Source: Cytophaga aurantiaca DSM 3654 (GTDB taxonomy: Bacteria > Bacteroidota > Bacteroidia > Cytophagales > Cytophagaceae). From it: a stretch of 64,000 bases of DNA. The position numbers and the translations under genes were made by a program. The first letter of the stretch is position 1; each line of letters begins with the position of its first letter. Shown piece by piece: positions 8,837-16,116 of this stretch. The stretch is taken from NCBI RefSeq assembly GCF_000379725.1, contig NZ_KB903628.1:1-64000 (forward strand), given 5' to 3'. The notes under the pieces were generated by a model, which was not told the DNA's origin, made no database searches, and saw only the letters and a list, made by a program, of their open reading frames with translations.

Positions 8837-9778
8837 TTAACTCCCCACCTTTTCCCCATCCAGCATGGTATACAACACGCCTTCTTTTAAAGAATACGTT
8901 GAGACCATTACCGTATTCGTTTTGATGAGCTGCAGCACATGTTCGATCAAACAGATCGCTACAACAACCATATCCGCACGCAACTCAATCATGCCGGCAA
9001 AACACAGACGTTCTGCACGTGTGCTACGTACCATCTGATTTCGAAGACGTTTAAAATCTACCAACGATAATAAATAGCTTGTTTGATTTTCAAGCAGAAT
9101 TTTTTCTCTATGATATTGTATGTTCATTTCAGCAAGGGTATCAAAGGTGCCGGAGCAGCCAATCAACTGCGTAGGTTTCCATTTTTTAATTGCTTCATCC
9201 AAAGGAACCAGTACCTCATCAAAATAATTGTGCATGGTTACTCTGTCTTCTTCACGCATTGGATCGTGCATGTGAAACCGTTCGATCAAACGTTGTCCAC
9301 CGATCTCGAAACTCTGCTTCCAGAGAATTTCTTTTTCATTACCAATTATAAACTCCACACTTCCACCACCTATATCCATCGCAAGAGAGATTTTTTCCAT
9401 CGGCACAGCCTGCTGTACTGCTCTAAAGATCAACTCTGCCTCACGTTCTCCATCTATAACTTCAACATCAATATTTACTTCCTTTTTGATCCGATCAATA
9501 AACTGCTGTTTATTTTTTGCCGTACGCACGGCACTTGTGCCCGTAGCAATCACATGCATAACCTTGTGTGCATCCAGCACGCCTCTAAAAGCACGCAAGG
9601 TTGTTAATGCACGGTCCATCGCTTCTTCCGTAATGATACCTTTATTGATCCCACCTTTCCCCAAACCAACTGCCGATTTTTCATTCACTACGGTTACCGG
9701 TTTTTCATCTATAATATCTGTAATAAGTAAATGGAACGTATTCGTCCCCATATCAATTACTCCGATGCGCTGCGACAT
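8837..9778 (-). CDS. Ppx/GppA family exopolyphosphatase / pppGpp phosphatase
   Basis: A cytosolic phosphatase of the ASKHA fold, 313 residues, with only the two actin-like domains and no HD domain. The phosphate loops are visible: GVIDMGTNTFHLLI near residue 5, GTSAVRTAKN near 85, and MDIGGGSVEFIIG near 140. The family hydrolyses terminal phosphates of inorganic polyphosphate or converts pppGpp to ppGpp; which one cannot be decided from sequence. The short form is common in Bacteroidota. An OmpA-like gene follows on the same strand, and a decayed copy of this gene's 3' end lies at 7990-8049. Confidence 0.88.
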   Translation of the reverse strand: MSQRIGVIDMGTNTFHLLITDIIDEKPVTVVNEKSAVGLGKGGINKGIITEEAMDRALTTLRAFRGVLDAHKVMHVIATGTSAVRTAKNKQQFIDRIKKEVNIDVEVIDGEREAELIFRAVQQAVPMEKISLAMDIGGGSVEFIIGNEKEILWKQSFEIGGQRLIERFHMHDPMREEDRVTMHNYFDEVLVPLDEAIKKWKPTQLIGCSGTFDTLAEMNIQYHREKILLENQTSYLLSLVDFKRLRNQMVRSTRAERLCFAGMIELRADMVVVAICLIEHVLQLIKTNTVMVSTYSLKEGVLYTMLDGEKVGS

Positions 9779-10015
9779 ATTTCCAAACGGTTAAACGTTA
9801 AAAAAACTACATATACTTTTACGCATAATCTTTCCGAACATATAAAAAAGTACAGCTGAATTTAGGATTTTTTATGAACCGAATTTAAATATATTAATTA
9901 TCAATTAGTTAAAATCATACTATCGGTTCACTAAACGCTATTTTTCGTACAAAAATGCCTTTTTTACCACTGCGCTATGTATATTCGTTGTACCAAATTT
10001 AAAATCAACTTATAC

Positions 10016-11095
10016 ATGAGCATCATAAACGATTCAGGCGAACAATTTTTACATACGTATTTAAACAACGCTGCCCCAACAGGTTTTGAATCTTCCGGAC
10101 AGCAAATCTGGCTGGACTACATTCGTCCGTATATCGATTCGTACTTTACAGATACGTACGGAACTGTTGTGGGGGTGATCAATCCGGATGCGCCATACAA
10201 AGTAGTTATTGAAGCACACGCCGATGAGATCTCCTGGTTTGTAAATTACATTACAAAAGAAGGCTATATATATGTTCGCAAGAATGGCGGATCGGATACC
10301 ATGATTGCTCCTTCGAAGCGCGTAAACATTCATACAGACAAAGGTATTGTTAAAGGGGTGTTTGGCTGGCCTGCTATACACGTACGTGATGAAGAAAACG
10401 ACAAGCCTGCTACCATAAAAAATATCTTTATTGACCTAGGCTGTTCTTCCAAAGAAGAAGTTGAAGCGAAAGGTGTACACGTAGGTTCTGTGATCACGTT
10501 CGAAGATGAATTTATGATCTTAAACGAACGTTACTACTGCGGTCGCGCGTTGGATAACCGCATCGGTGGTTTTATGATTGCAGAAGTTGCACGTTTATTA
10601 AAAGAAAATAACAATCAGCTTCCGTTCGGTTTATATATTGTAAATGCCGTGCAGGAAGAGATCGGATTGCGTGGAGCTGAAATGATTGCTCACCGTATCA
10701 AACCGGATGTTGCCATTATCACAGATGTTTGTCACGATACACAATCTCCGATGTACAATAAAATTACAAGCGGAGATCTGTCTTGCGGCAAAGGTCCTGT
10801 ATTAACCTACGGACCGGCAGTACAGAATAATTTATTGCGCATGATCATTGAAACAGCAGAGCGTAAAGAAATTCCTTTTCAACGTGCTTCTGCAACACGT
10901 GCAACGGGAACCGATACAGACGCTTTTGCATACTCTAACAGTGGTGTAGCTGCAGCATTGATTTCTTTACCGTTAAAATACATGCACACAACTGTTGAAA
11001 CAGTAAGCAAAGCTGATGTTGAACAGGTGATCAAAATGATCTATGAATTCCTGGTTCAATTGCCAGCGGATCACGATTTCAGATATATGAAATAG
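10016..11095 (+). CDS. M42-family metallopeptidase (aminopeptidase/FrvX type)
   Basis: A cytosolic di-zinc aminopeptidase, 359 residues from the ATG at 10016; the frame opens 13 codons earlier, but those residues lie in the promoter region. The metal-binding motifs of clan MH are visible: EAHADEISWFV (His and Asp ligands), YCGRALDNRIGG (bridging Asp), VQEEIGLRGAE (catalytic Glu pair) and ITDVCHD. A late His lies in KYMHTTVE. The family trims peptides and often forms large dodecameric tetrahedral particles. It is a single gene that ends at a strong terminator. Confidence 0.9.
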   Translation: MSIINDSGEQFLHTYLNNAAPTGFESSGQQIWLDYIRPYIDSYFTDTYGTVVGVINPDAPYKVVIEAHADEISWFVNYITKEGYIYVRKNGGSDTMIAPSKRVNIHTDKGIVKGVFGWPAIHVRDEENDKPATIKNIFIDLGCSSKEEVEAKGVHVGSVITFEDEFMILNERYYCGRALDNRIGGFMIAEVARLLKENNNQLPFGLYIVNAVQEEIGLRGAEMIAHRIKPDVAIITDVCHDTQSPMYNKITSGDLSCGKGPVLTYGPAVQNNLLRMIIETAERKEIPFQRASATRATGTDTDAFAYSNSGVAAALISLPLKYMHTTVETVSKADVEQVIKMIYEFLVQLPADHDFRYMK

Positions 11096-11100
11096 TTGCC

Positions 11101-11124
11101 AGTAGCTAGGTGCTAGTTGCTAGA
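11101..11124. repeat. Copy of the AGTTGCTAG-type intergenic repeat
   Basis: This 24-base stretch matches the arm at 15752-15775 at about 20 of 22 compared positions (AGCTAGGTGCTAGTTGCTAGA). It lies between the M42 peptidase stop and its terminator. Here it is a single copy without an inverted partner. Confidence 0.5.
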
Positions 11125-11138
11125 CAAAAAGTAAGATC

Positions 11139-11179
11139 CACCTCTTCGGACTACCATTCTGAAGAGGTGTTTTTTTTTT
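11139..11179 (+). terminator. Intrinsic terminator of the M42 peptidase gene
   Basis: The stem CACCTCTTC (11139-11147) pairs with GAAGAGGTG (11161-11169) and is followed by a run of eleven T. It touches the stop codon of the convergent TauE/SafE gene. Confidence 0.9.
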
Positions 11180-12207
11180 TAGATATCATGCTTAGTCAGC
11201 TTACCTTTTTCATACACATATACTTCGTAGTAATGCTTATTGACACCATATACTTCTTCCAGCACAACCTTGTCTGCAGATTGAGAAAATTGTTCTACAA
11301 GCTTCTGCTTATCTAATGGAAGATCTTTTAATTCAATCGGATATTCCATTTCAAACGAACCGTCTCCGTATTCAAAATCAATTTGAAACGTACGCTTCCT
11401 CCATTGCATTTTTGTTTCAATGCTTTTGTCTTCTGTAACGTATGTAACATGTAATTGATTTGCATCAATGATATTTTTTGATGCATTTAAAAACATAAAC
11501 ATTCCTGAAAGAACCATTGCCAGATATCCTGTCTTTTGAAATATATTTTCACTGATGTATGGCAATACGCGTTTTATAAGAACGGAAGAAAAAATCGCTC
11601 CGATCGCAATAATGATCCCCAGACTCATTACTTTCATCGTAAGCAAACCAAAAGAAATATAAAGACACAATTTTATCAGATGCAGCAATAATTCATTGGC
11701 TGCCCGTGTTGCAATGATTTCATCCTTACTCAATCCATAACGCAAATAAAATCGATTGAATAATAAACCTACTGCTCCTGTCAATCCGGATACAAAGCCT
11801 GCTACAAAACCGATCAGCATTAAAATGCTTTTAGGCATAGTTGATTCATTTTCTTTTTTTACAGGTTTTACAAGGAATGTAAGATTGGACAATAAAAAAA
11901 GTCCCATGATCCATTCCAGATAAACCGGATTGATATACGTAAGTAACCAGGCCCCGAGCCATACCGCCGGTGTCGCAGGCGGAACAAAGCGTGCTACAAT
12001 TTCCCAGCGGATACTTCTATAAAAAACAGCAATACGGGATACAGAACTGGTTGCAGTTCCTATGGATAAAGCCGCGGGCACCTGCGCCCCGGGTAATAAA
12101 TATCCCAATAATGGAATTAATATAAAACTTGCGCCGCCGCCACAAACTGAACTTAATGCAAACGCAAGCACCGTACAAACGAATAATATAGCTCCTGGTA
12201 GTATCAT
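11179..12207 (-). CDS. TauE/SafE family membrane transporter with C-terminal extension
   Basis: This 342-residue inner-membrane protein has about eight hydrophobic segments up to residue 250. The family hallmarks are a glycine-rich first helix pair (SSVCGGGASFILIPLL), ALSIGTATSSVSRIAVFYRS, and the second-half repeat MLIGFVAGFVSGLTGAVGLL. TauE/SafE proteins export sulfonates, sulfite or related organic anions; the substrate here is unknown. Residues about 255-342 form a soluble, charged, beta-rich tail (after NIIDANQLHV) that ordinary family members of about 250 residues lack. The start ATG lies at the edge of the REP-like region of the nearby transposase. The convergent peptidase terminator lies at its 3' end. 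Confidence 0.85.
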   Translation of the reverse strand: MILPGAILFVCTVLAFALSSVCGGGASFILIPLLGYLLPGAQVPAALSIGTATSSVSRIAVFYRSIRWEIVARFVPPATPAVWLGAWLLTYINPVYLEWIMGLFLLSNLTFLVKPVKKENESTMPKSILMLIGFVAGFVSGLTGAVGLLFNRFYLRYGLSKDEIIATRAANELLLHLIKLCLYISFGLLTMKVMSLGIIIAIGAIFSSVLIKRVLPYISENIFQKTGYLAMVLSGMFMFLNASKNIIDANQLHVTYVTEDKSIETKMQWRKRTFQIDFEYGDGSFEMEYPIELKDLPLDKQKLVEQFSQSADKVVLEEVYGVNKHYYEVYVYEKGKLTKHDI

Positions 12208-12299
12208 ATATTAAATCTCCGGGAGAATTCCGGAAAGATTTGGGATTGTTCTATTTCAAATTTATTTTCATTTAAAATATATTTTAAAGATTGGCATAG

Positions 12300-12572
12300 A
12301 TATATCGTCCCTATGAGACTTGCGCATTTCATGATATCTAATTGTTTACTAAAGATATTTAATCCCTCACGGAATAATGCGATATTTTTTAACATATGTA
12401 TCTTTCAGCAAGCGATATTTTTGGGTACAATTGTATGTCATAATCAATTGTATGATGCCATTCTACAATTACATTTTCAAATTTGACATTTTAAAATCCC
12501 TTTAGGGATTAAATATCTGTAGAAAAAAAACAAATCAATTTTATTCATACAAGTCCCATAGGGACGATATAT
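12300..12572. repeat. REP-like inverted pair left of the IS200/RAYT-type transposase
   Basis: Two units about 75 bases long face each other. Unit R1 (12300-12372) reads ATATCGTCCCTATGAGACTT, about 18 bases, then ATTGTTTACTAAAGATATTTAATCCCT. Unit R2 (12496-12572) is its reverse complement in layout, with the mini-palindrome AATCCCTTTAGGGATT, then AAATATCTGTAG, then AAGTCCCATAGGGACGATATAT. R2 ends four bases before the transposase ATG. The enclosed 120 bases hold no gene. Confidence 0.75.
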
Positions 12573-12576
12573 TTTT

Positions 12577-13038
12577 ATGGCTAATACATATGCTCAACTT
12601 TACATTCAGACAATTTTTGCTGTTAAATACAGAGAAGGTACAATCGCATCTTATTGGAAAGATGAATTATATCAATACATAACAGGCATAGTCAGAAACA
12701 ACAAACATAAACTAATTTCTATTAATGGAATGTCTGATCACATCCATATATTAATCAGCATACATCCTACACAATCTGTTTCCGATTTAATTCAAGAAGT
12801 AAAAGCAAGTTCCTCCAAATGGATAAACGATAAGAAATTTATCAAGGGACGATTTGAATGGCAATCTGGATATGGCGCCTTTTCTTACAGTCGTTCACAA
12901 ATTAAAGTAGTTGCTGCATATATTGAGAATCAGGAAAAGCATCACGCTAAAAAGACCTTCAAAGAAGAATATATTGAGTTTCTTCAAAAATTTGAAATTG
13001 AATATGATGAGAAATTCATTTTTAAAGATTTGATATAA
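12577..13038 (+). CDS. IS200-like / REP-associated (Y1) tyrosine transposase
   Basis: A 153-residue HUH-superfamily single-strand transposase. The HUH motif is DHIHILI (His55, His57), and the likely catalytic tyrosine is Tyr115 in AAYIENQEKHH. The N-terminus (YAQLYIQTIFAVKYR) and the FEWQSGYGAFSYSRSQ stretch are typical of the Bacteroidota members of the Y1 family. No TnpB gene is present. The gene is framed by two inverted pairs of REP-like units, which is the layout of RAYT (TnpA-REP) loci rather than that of classical IS200/IS605. The protein looks intact. RAYTs are thought to recognise and spread REP palindromes; here that is inference. Confidence 0.85.
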   Translation: MANTYAQLYIQTIFAVKYREGTIASYWKDELYQYITGIVRNNKHKLISINGMSDHIHILISIHPTQSVSDLIQEVKASSSKWINDKKFIKGRFEWQSGYGAFSYSRSQIKVVAAYIENQEKHHAKKTFKEEYIEFLQKFEIEYDEKFIFKDLI

Positions 13039-13266
13039 TATGTCGTCCCTACGGGACTTTTACATCTAGTGGTTCGTAATTGTTTGCTACAGATATTTTG
13101 TCCCTAATGGGACAAATGCTTTTTAAAATCGCATCTTTTTCCAGCATAGAAGATGATTACAAACTAATTAGATATTATTTCAGATTTCATAATCCCGTAG
13201 GGATTAAATATCTGTAGAAAATTAATATCCATTTCCATTCGCATAAGTCCTGTAGAGGCGATATAT
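13039..13266. repeat. REP-like inverted pair right of the transposase
   Basis: Unit R3 (13039-13113) starts directly after the stop codon with TATGTCGTCCCTACGGGACTT and continues with AATTGTTTGCTACAGATATTTTGTCCCTAATGGGAC. Unit R4 (13191-13266) is inverted, with AATCCCGTAGGGATT, then AAATATCTGTAG, then AAGTCCTGTAGAGGCGATATAT. R3 and R4 correspond to R1 and R2 on the other side of the gene. The rest of the stretch up to 13399 is AT-rich and holds a TATCTTTA box at 13349-13356, the likely -7 element of the next gene. Confidence 0.75.
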
Positions 13267-13399
13267 ACACAAATAGAGTCATTTTGAAGGGCATAGCAAT
13301 ATTATTGAACCACAGCATTATCAACTCCCTTTCTTTACAAGTTTTTAGTATCTTTAATCTTTAAAGGATATAATTCCTTAAAATAACAACGATCTCAAT

Positions 13400-13939
13400 A
13401 TGCGTACATTCATATTCATTGCATTACTTATTCTGGCACCCATGATGGCGGCCCTTTATGGTTTCATTCACGACCAGATAACGTATAGCATTTCAGAAGA
13501 ATTCTTTACCAAATTCAGATTTGAACATTACGATTTTCCACATGCATGGCATCCGCGTGCCAGAGCCGGCATGATCGGCATTCTGAATGCATGGCAAACA
13601 GGAATTCCTTTTGGAATCATCCTTACAGCGGTTGGACGAATCCACACGAACACGCATAGATTACTAACCTATACAATCTATACCTATTTGCTGACATTCT
13701 TTATGTCGTTTGCTTTTGCGATCCTTGCTGAATACATTCCCGTTTCCTCTGAGGCTATCGGATTTAAACAGACATTGCCTGCAAATATCTTAGACCCCAT
13801 TGCTTTTCAACGTGTTGTTCAAATTAACAATTTCGGATATGTTGGCGGAATCATCGGAGTATTGATGGGCATTGGCCTGCATATATTCTTATATAAAAGA
13901 GATAAAAACAAAGCACTTGGAACTTCTGCCAATGCTTAA
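13400..13939 (+). CDS. Uncharacterised membrane protein with four helices
   Basis: The 179-residue protein has hydrophobic segments at about residues 3-22, 66-84, 92-112 and 145-165, so it should sit in the inner membrane. Between the first two helices lies a 40-residue loop rich in aromatic and His residues (FRFEHYDFPHAWHPRARAG). I do not recognise a named family. It precedes the ABC exporter gene by 21 bases on the same strand and is probably cotranscribed with it. A TATCTTTA box lies about 45 bases before the ATG. Confidence 0.7.
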   Translation: MRTFIFIALLILAPMMAALYGFIHDQITYSISEEFFTKFRFEHYDFPHAWHPRARAGMIGILNAWQTGIPFGIILTAVGRIHTNTHRLLTYTIYTYLLTFFMSFAFAILAEYIPVSSEAIGFKQTLPANILDPIAFQRVVQINNFGYVGGIIGVLMGIGLHIFLYKRDKNKALGTSANA

Positions 13940-13960
13940 TACGTTTACTAAGGAAATTCA

Positions 13961-15739
13961 TTGACCGTGCAAAAAGAAGAAAAAGGCGCTGTAAGCGGTA
14001 ACCTATTCGACATAAAAATTTTAAGTAGATTATTTCAATTTGTAAAGCCTTACAAACATTTATTCTATACTCAGGTTTTTTTAACATTACTGGGTGCAGT
14101 GCTGGCATCCGTAAAACCCTACCTGGTTAAGATTGCGATTGACGATAAAATTGCAAACAGTGATCTGAATGGTCTGTACATGATCATCGGTTTAATGGTT
14201 ACTGTATTGGTTGCGCAAGCGTTCATGCAATACTTTGACACATACCTCGCAGGTAAACTTGGACAATCCATCATCAAAGATATTCGTATCCGTCTATTCA
14301 AACATTTATTAAAATTCCGTTTAAACTTCTTCGACAAAACACCAATCGGCAGACTGGTTACGCGAAACATTTCAGATATCGAAACCTTATCCAACTTTAC
14401 ATCCGACGGCCTTGCGGGCATTCTTGGCGACTTCCTCCAATTGATCTTCATCTTCGGATTCATGATCTACATTGACTGGCGATTAACGCTTATTTGTTTG
14501 TGCCCTCTGCCAATCCTATTGTTCAGCACGTATGTATTTAAAGAACGTATCAAAGCTTCGTTCAATGAAGTGCGTATTGCAGTTGCCAATCTGAATACAT
14601 TTGTTCAGGAACATATTACAGGTATGAGCATTGTTCAGATCTTCAACAGTGAGAAACGCGAATACGAAAAATTTAAAACGATTAATATCCATCACCGCGA
14701 TTCGAATTTAAAATCGGTGAATGCGTATTCTGTTTATTTTCCGATTGCAGAATTTATCGGCTCCTTAGGTATTGTATTACTTATATGGCTTGGTTCAAAG
14801 CTGGTATTGGGTGAAACCAGTTCTTTCGGAACATTGGTATCTTTTATCATGTACATCTCTATGTTCTTCCGTCCGATCCGTATGATCGCGGATCGATTCA
14901 ACACCCTGCAATTATCTGTTGTCAGTTCAGATCGTATTCTGAAATTGTTAGACGATGAAACGCCGATACAATCTACAGGTAGCAAACATGTACCTGCGAT
15001 TAATGGTCACGTTCAATTCAATAATGTTTATTTCAGTTACATAGAAGGACAGCCCGTATTAAAGGATATTAATTTCTCTGTTCCGCAAGGCGGAAGTATT
15101 GCATTTGTAGGATCAACCGGTGCAGGAAAATCTTCTATCATTAATTTACTGAACCGTTTTTACGATATTGAAAAAGGTCACATCTTAATTGATGGTACCG
15201 ATATACGCGATTACGATCTGCATGAATTACGTCTTCAAATTGGTTTGGTATTGCAGGATGTATTTTTATTTTCCGGAAGCATACGCAACAACATTACCTT
15301 ATACAATCCTGAAATTACAGAGGAAAAAATCTGGGAAGCAATTCGTTTGGTTGGCGCCGAACGTTTTATAGAACGTTTACCCGGCGGATTGAATTATGAA
15401 GTAATGGAACGGGGCAGTACACTCTCTGCGGGCCAGCGACAGATCATTTCATTCATCCGTGTAATGGTATATGACCCTAAGATCTTAATTTTAGATGAAG
15501 CAACCTCTTCCATCGATTCTGAAACAGAAGAATTAATTCAGCAGGCAACAGAAAAATTAATGAAGGGAAGAACATCCATTGTGATTGCACACCGTTTATC
15601 TACCATTCAACATGCAGATACTATTTTTGTATTGGATAAAGGTGAAATAAAAGAATCCGGTTCGCACGAAGAACTATTGAACAAAGACGGAATGTATAGC
15701 AAACTGAGTGCTTTGCAGTATGCAGCAGCAAAAGAGTAA
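13961..15739 (+). CDS. ABC exporter half-transporter (MsbA-like permease-ATPase fusion)
   Basis: A 592-residue inner-membrane half-transporter that should work as a homo- or heterodimer. Six membrane helices occupy about residues 20-320 (ABC_membrane type, with FFDKTPIGRLVTRNISDIETL as the coupling region). The ATPase follows: Walker A GSTGAGKS (384-391), signature STLSAGQRQ, Walker B ILILDEATSS (Asp512, catalytic Glu513) and the switch His in IAHRLST. The start is a TTG with an AAGGA six bases upstream; a GTG two codons in is an alternative. Members export lipids, peptides or drugs; the substrate here is open. It lies 21 bases behind a small membrane protein gene. Confidence 0.9.
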   Translation: MTVQKEEKGAVSGNLFDIKILSRLFQFVKPYKHLFYTQVFLTLLGAVLASVKPYLVKIAIDDKIANSDLNGLYMIIGLMVTVLVAQAFMQYFDTYLAGKLGQSIIKDIRIRLFKHLLKFRLNFFDKTPIGRLVTRNISDIETLSNFTSDGLAGILGDFLQLIFIFGFMIYIDWRLTLICLCPLPILLFSTYVFKERIKASFNEVRIAVANLNTFVQEHITGMSIVQIFNSEKREYEKFKTINIHHRDSNLKSVNAYSVYFPIAEFIGSLGIVLLIWLGSKLVLGETSSFGTLVSFIMYISMFFRPIRMIADRFNTLQLSVVSSDRILKLLDDETPIQSTGSKHVPAINGHVQFNNVYFSYIEGQPVLKDINFSVPQGGSIAFVGSTGAGKSSIINLLNRFYDIEKGHILIDGTDIRDYDLHELRLQIGLVLQDVFLFSGSIRNNITLYNPEITEEKIWEAIRLVGAERFIERLPGGLNYEVMERGSTLSAGQRQIISFIRVMVYDPKILILDEATSSIDSETEELIQQATEKLMKGRTSIVIAHRLSTIQHADTIFVLDKGEIKESGSHEELLNKDGMYSKLSALQYAAAKE

Positions 15740-15751
15740 TTGGTAGTTTTC

Positions 15752-16111
15752 AGTTGCTAGGTACTAGTTGCTAGATTGTTTCGAGACAAAAAAATACTGC
15801 CCCAATAAAATCACAGATTTATTGCAGATTCTATTATTTGTTTAACTTCAGATAATGTTTCACATTCTGTTGTTGTATACTCTTTCAAATATAAACGTGA
15901 ATTGATTAAAACGTTTTGCGGCAATGAAACGAAATCAATGTCAGAAATTTCATAATTTGGAAACAATTGAATTGGCATATACTTTTCATTAATAAGTTCA
16001 AAAGCTTTGAAACAATCACCCTTACTTAAAATTTTAAACTTTTTGTTCATTTCCATTTCACTTATTCTTTCAACTGTTTTCTCCTCTTCTAGTAACTAGT
16101 ACCTAGCAACT
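15752..16111. repeat. Inverted repeat (24-bp arms) around a small gene
   Basis: The arms at 15752-15775 (AGTTGCTAGGTACTAGTTGC plus TAGA) and 16088-16111 are reverse complements at 23 of 24 positions. They flank the 81-residue ORF at 15811-16056 on both sides. Each arm is itself an imperfect tandem of the word TAGTTGCTAG. A third, single copy is at 11101-11124. The layout resembles a small mobile cassette or MITE, but no target-site duplication was identified. Confidence 0.6.
15811..16056 (-). CDS. Small hypothetical protein (81 aa) within an inverted repeat
   Basis: The 81-residue protein (starting MEMNKKFKILSKGDCFKAF) has plausible composition and no signal peptide or membrane segment. I do not recognise the family. 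It has a helical N-terminus, a FPNYEISDIDFVSLPQNV stretch and an acidic, Cys-containing end. It is enclosed by 24-base inverted repeats, which sets it apart from its neighbours. It could be a passenger gene or a small regulatory protein. The frame might also be a chance ORF, but its amino-acid use argues mildly against that. Confidence 0.55.
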   Translation of the reverse strand: MEMNKKFKILSKGDCFKAFELINEKYMPIQLFPNYEISDIDFVSLPQNVLINSRLYLKEYTTTECETLSEVKQIIESAINL

Positions 16112-16116
16112 CGCAA

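Noticed and set aside
9083-9607. 174-codon plus-strand ORF antisense to the Ppx/GppA gene
   Set aside because: The opposite frame carries all Ppx/GppA motifs; this one has no start context or domain.
11110-11316. Plus-strand ORF of 68 codons
   Set aside because: It spans the terminator at 11139-11179 and lies antisense to the TauE/SafE gene.
12204-12395. Minus-strand ORF of 63 codons upstream of the TauE/SafE gene
   Set aside because: It runs through REP-like unit R1, has no known domain, and its residues follow from the repeat sequence.
12577-13038. Classical IS200/IS605 element with tnpB and omega RNA
   Set aside because: No tnpB frame is present on either side, and the flanking REP-like pairs fit a RAYT locus better.
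15752-15775. AGTTGCTAG-type repeats as a CRISPR array
   Set aside because: There are only two arms in inverted orientation and one distant copy, with no regular spacers.
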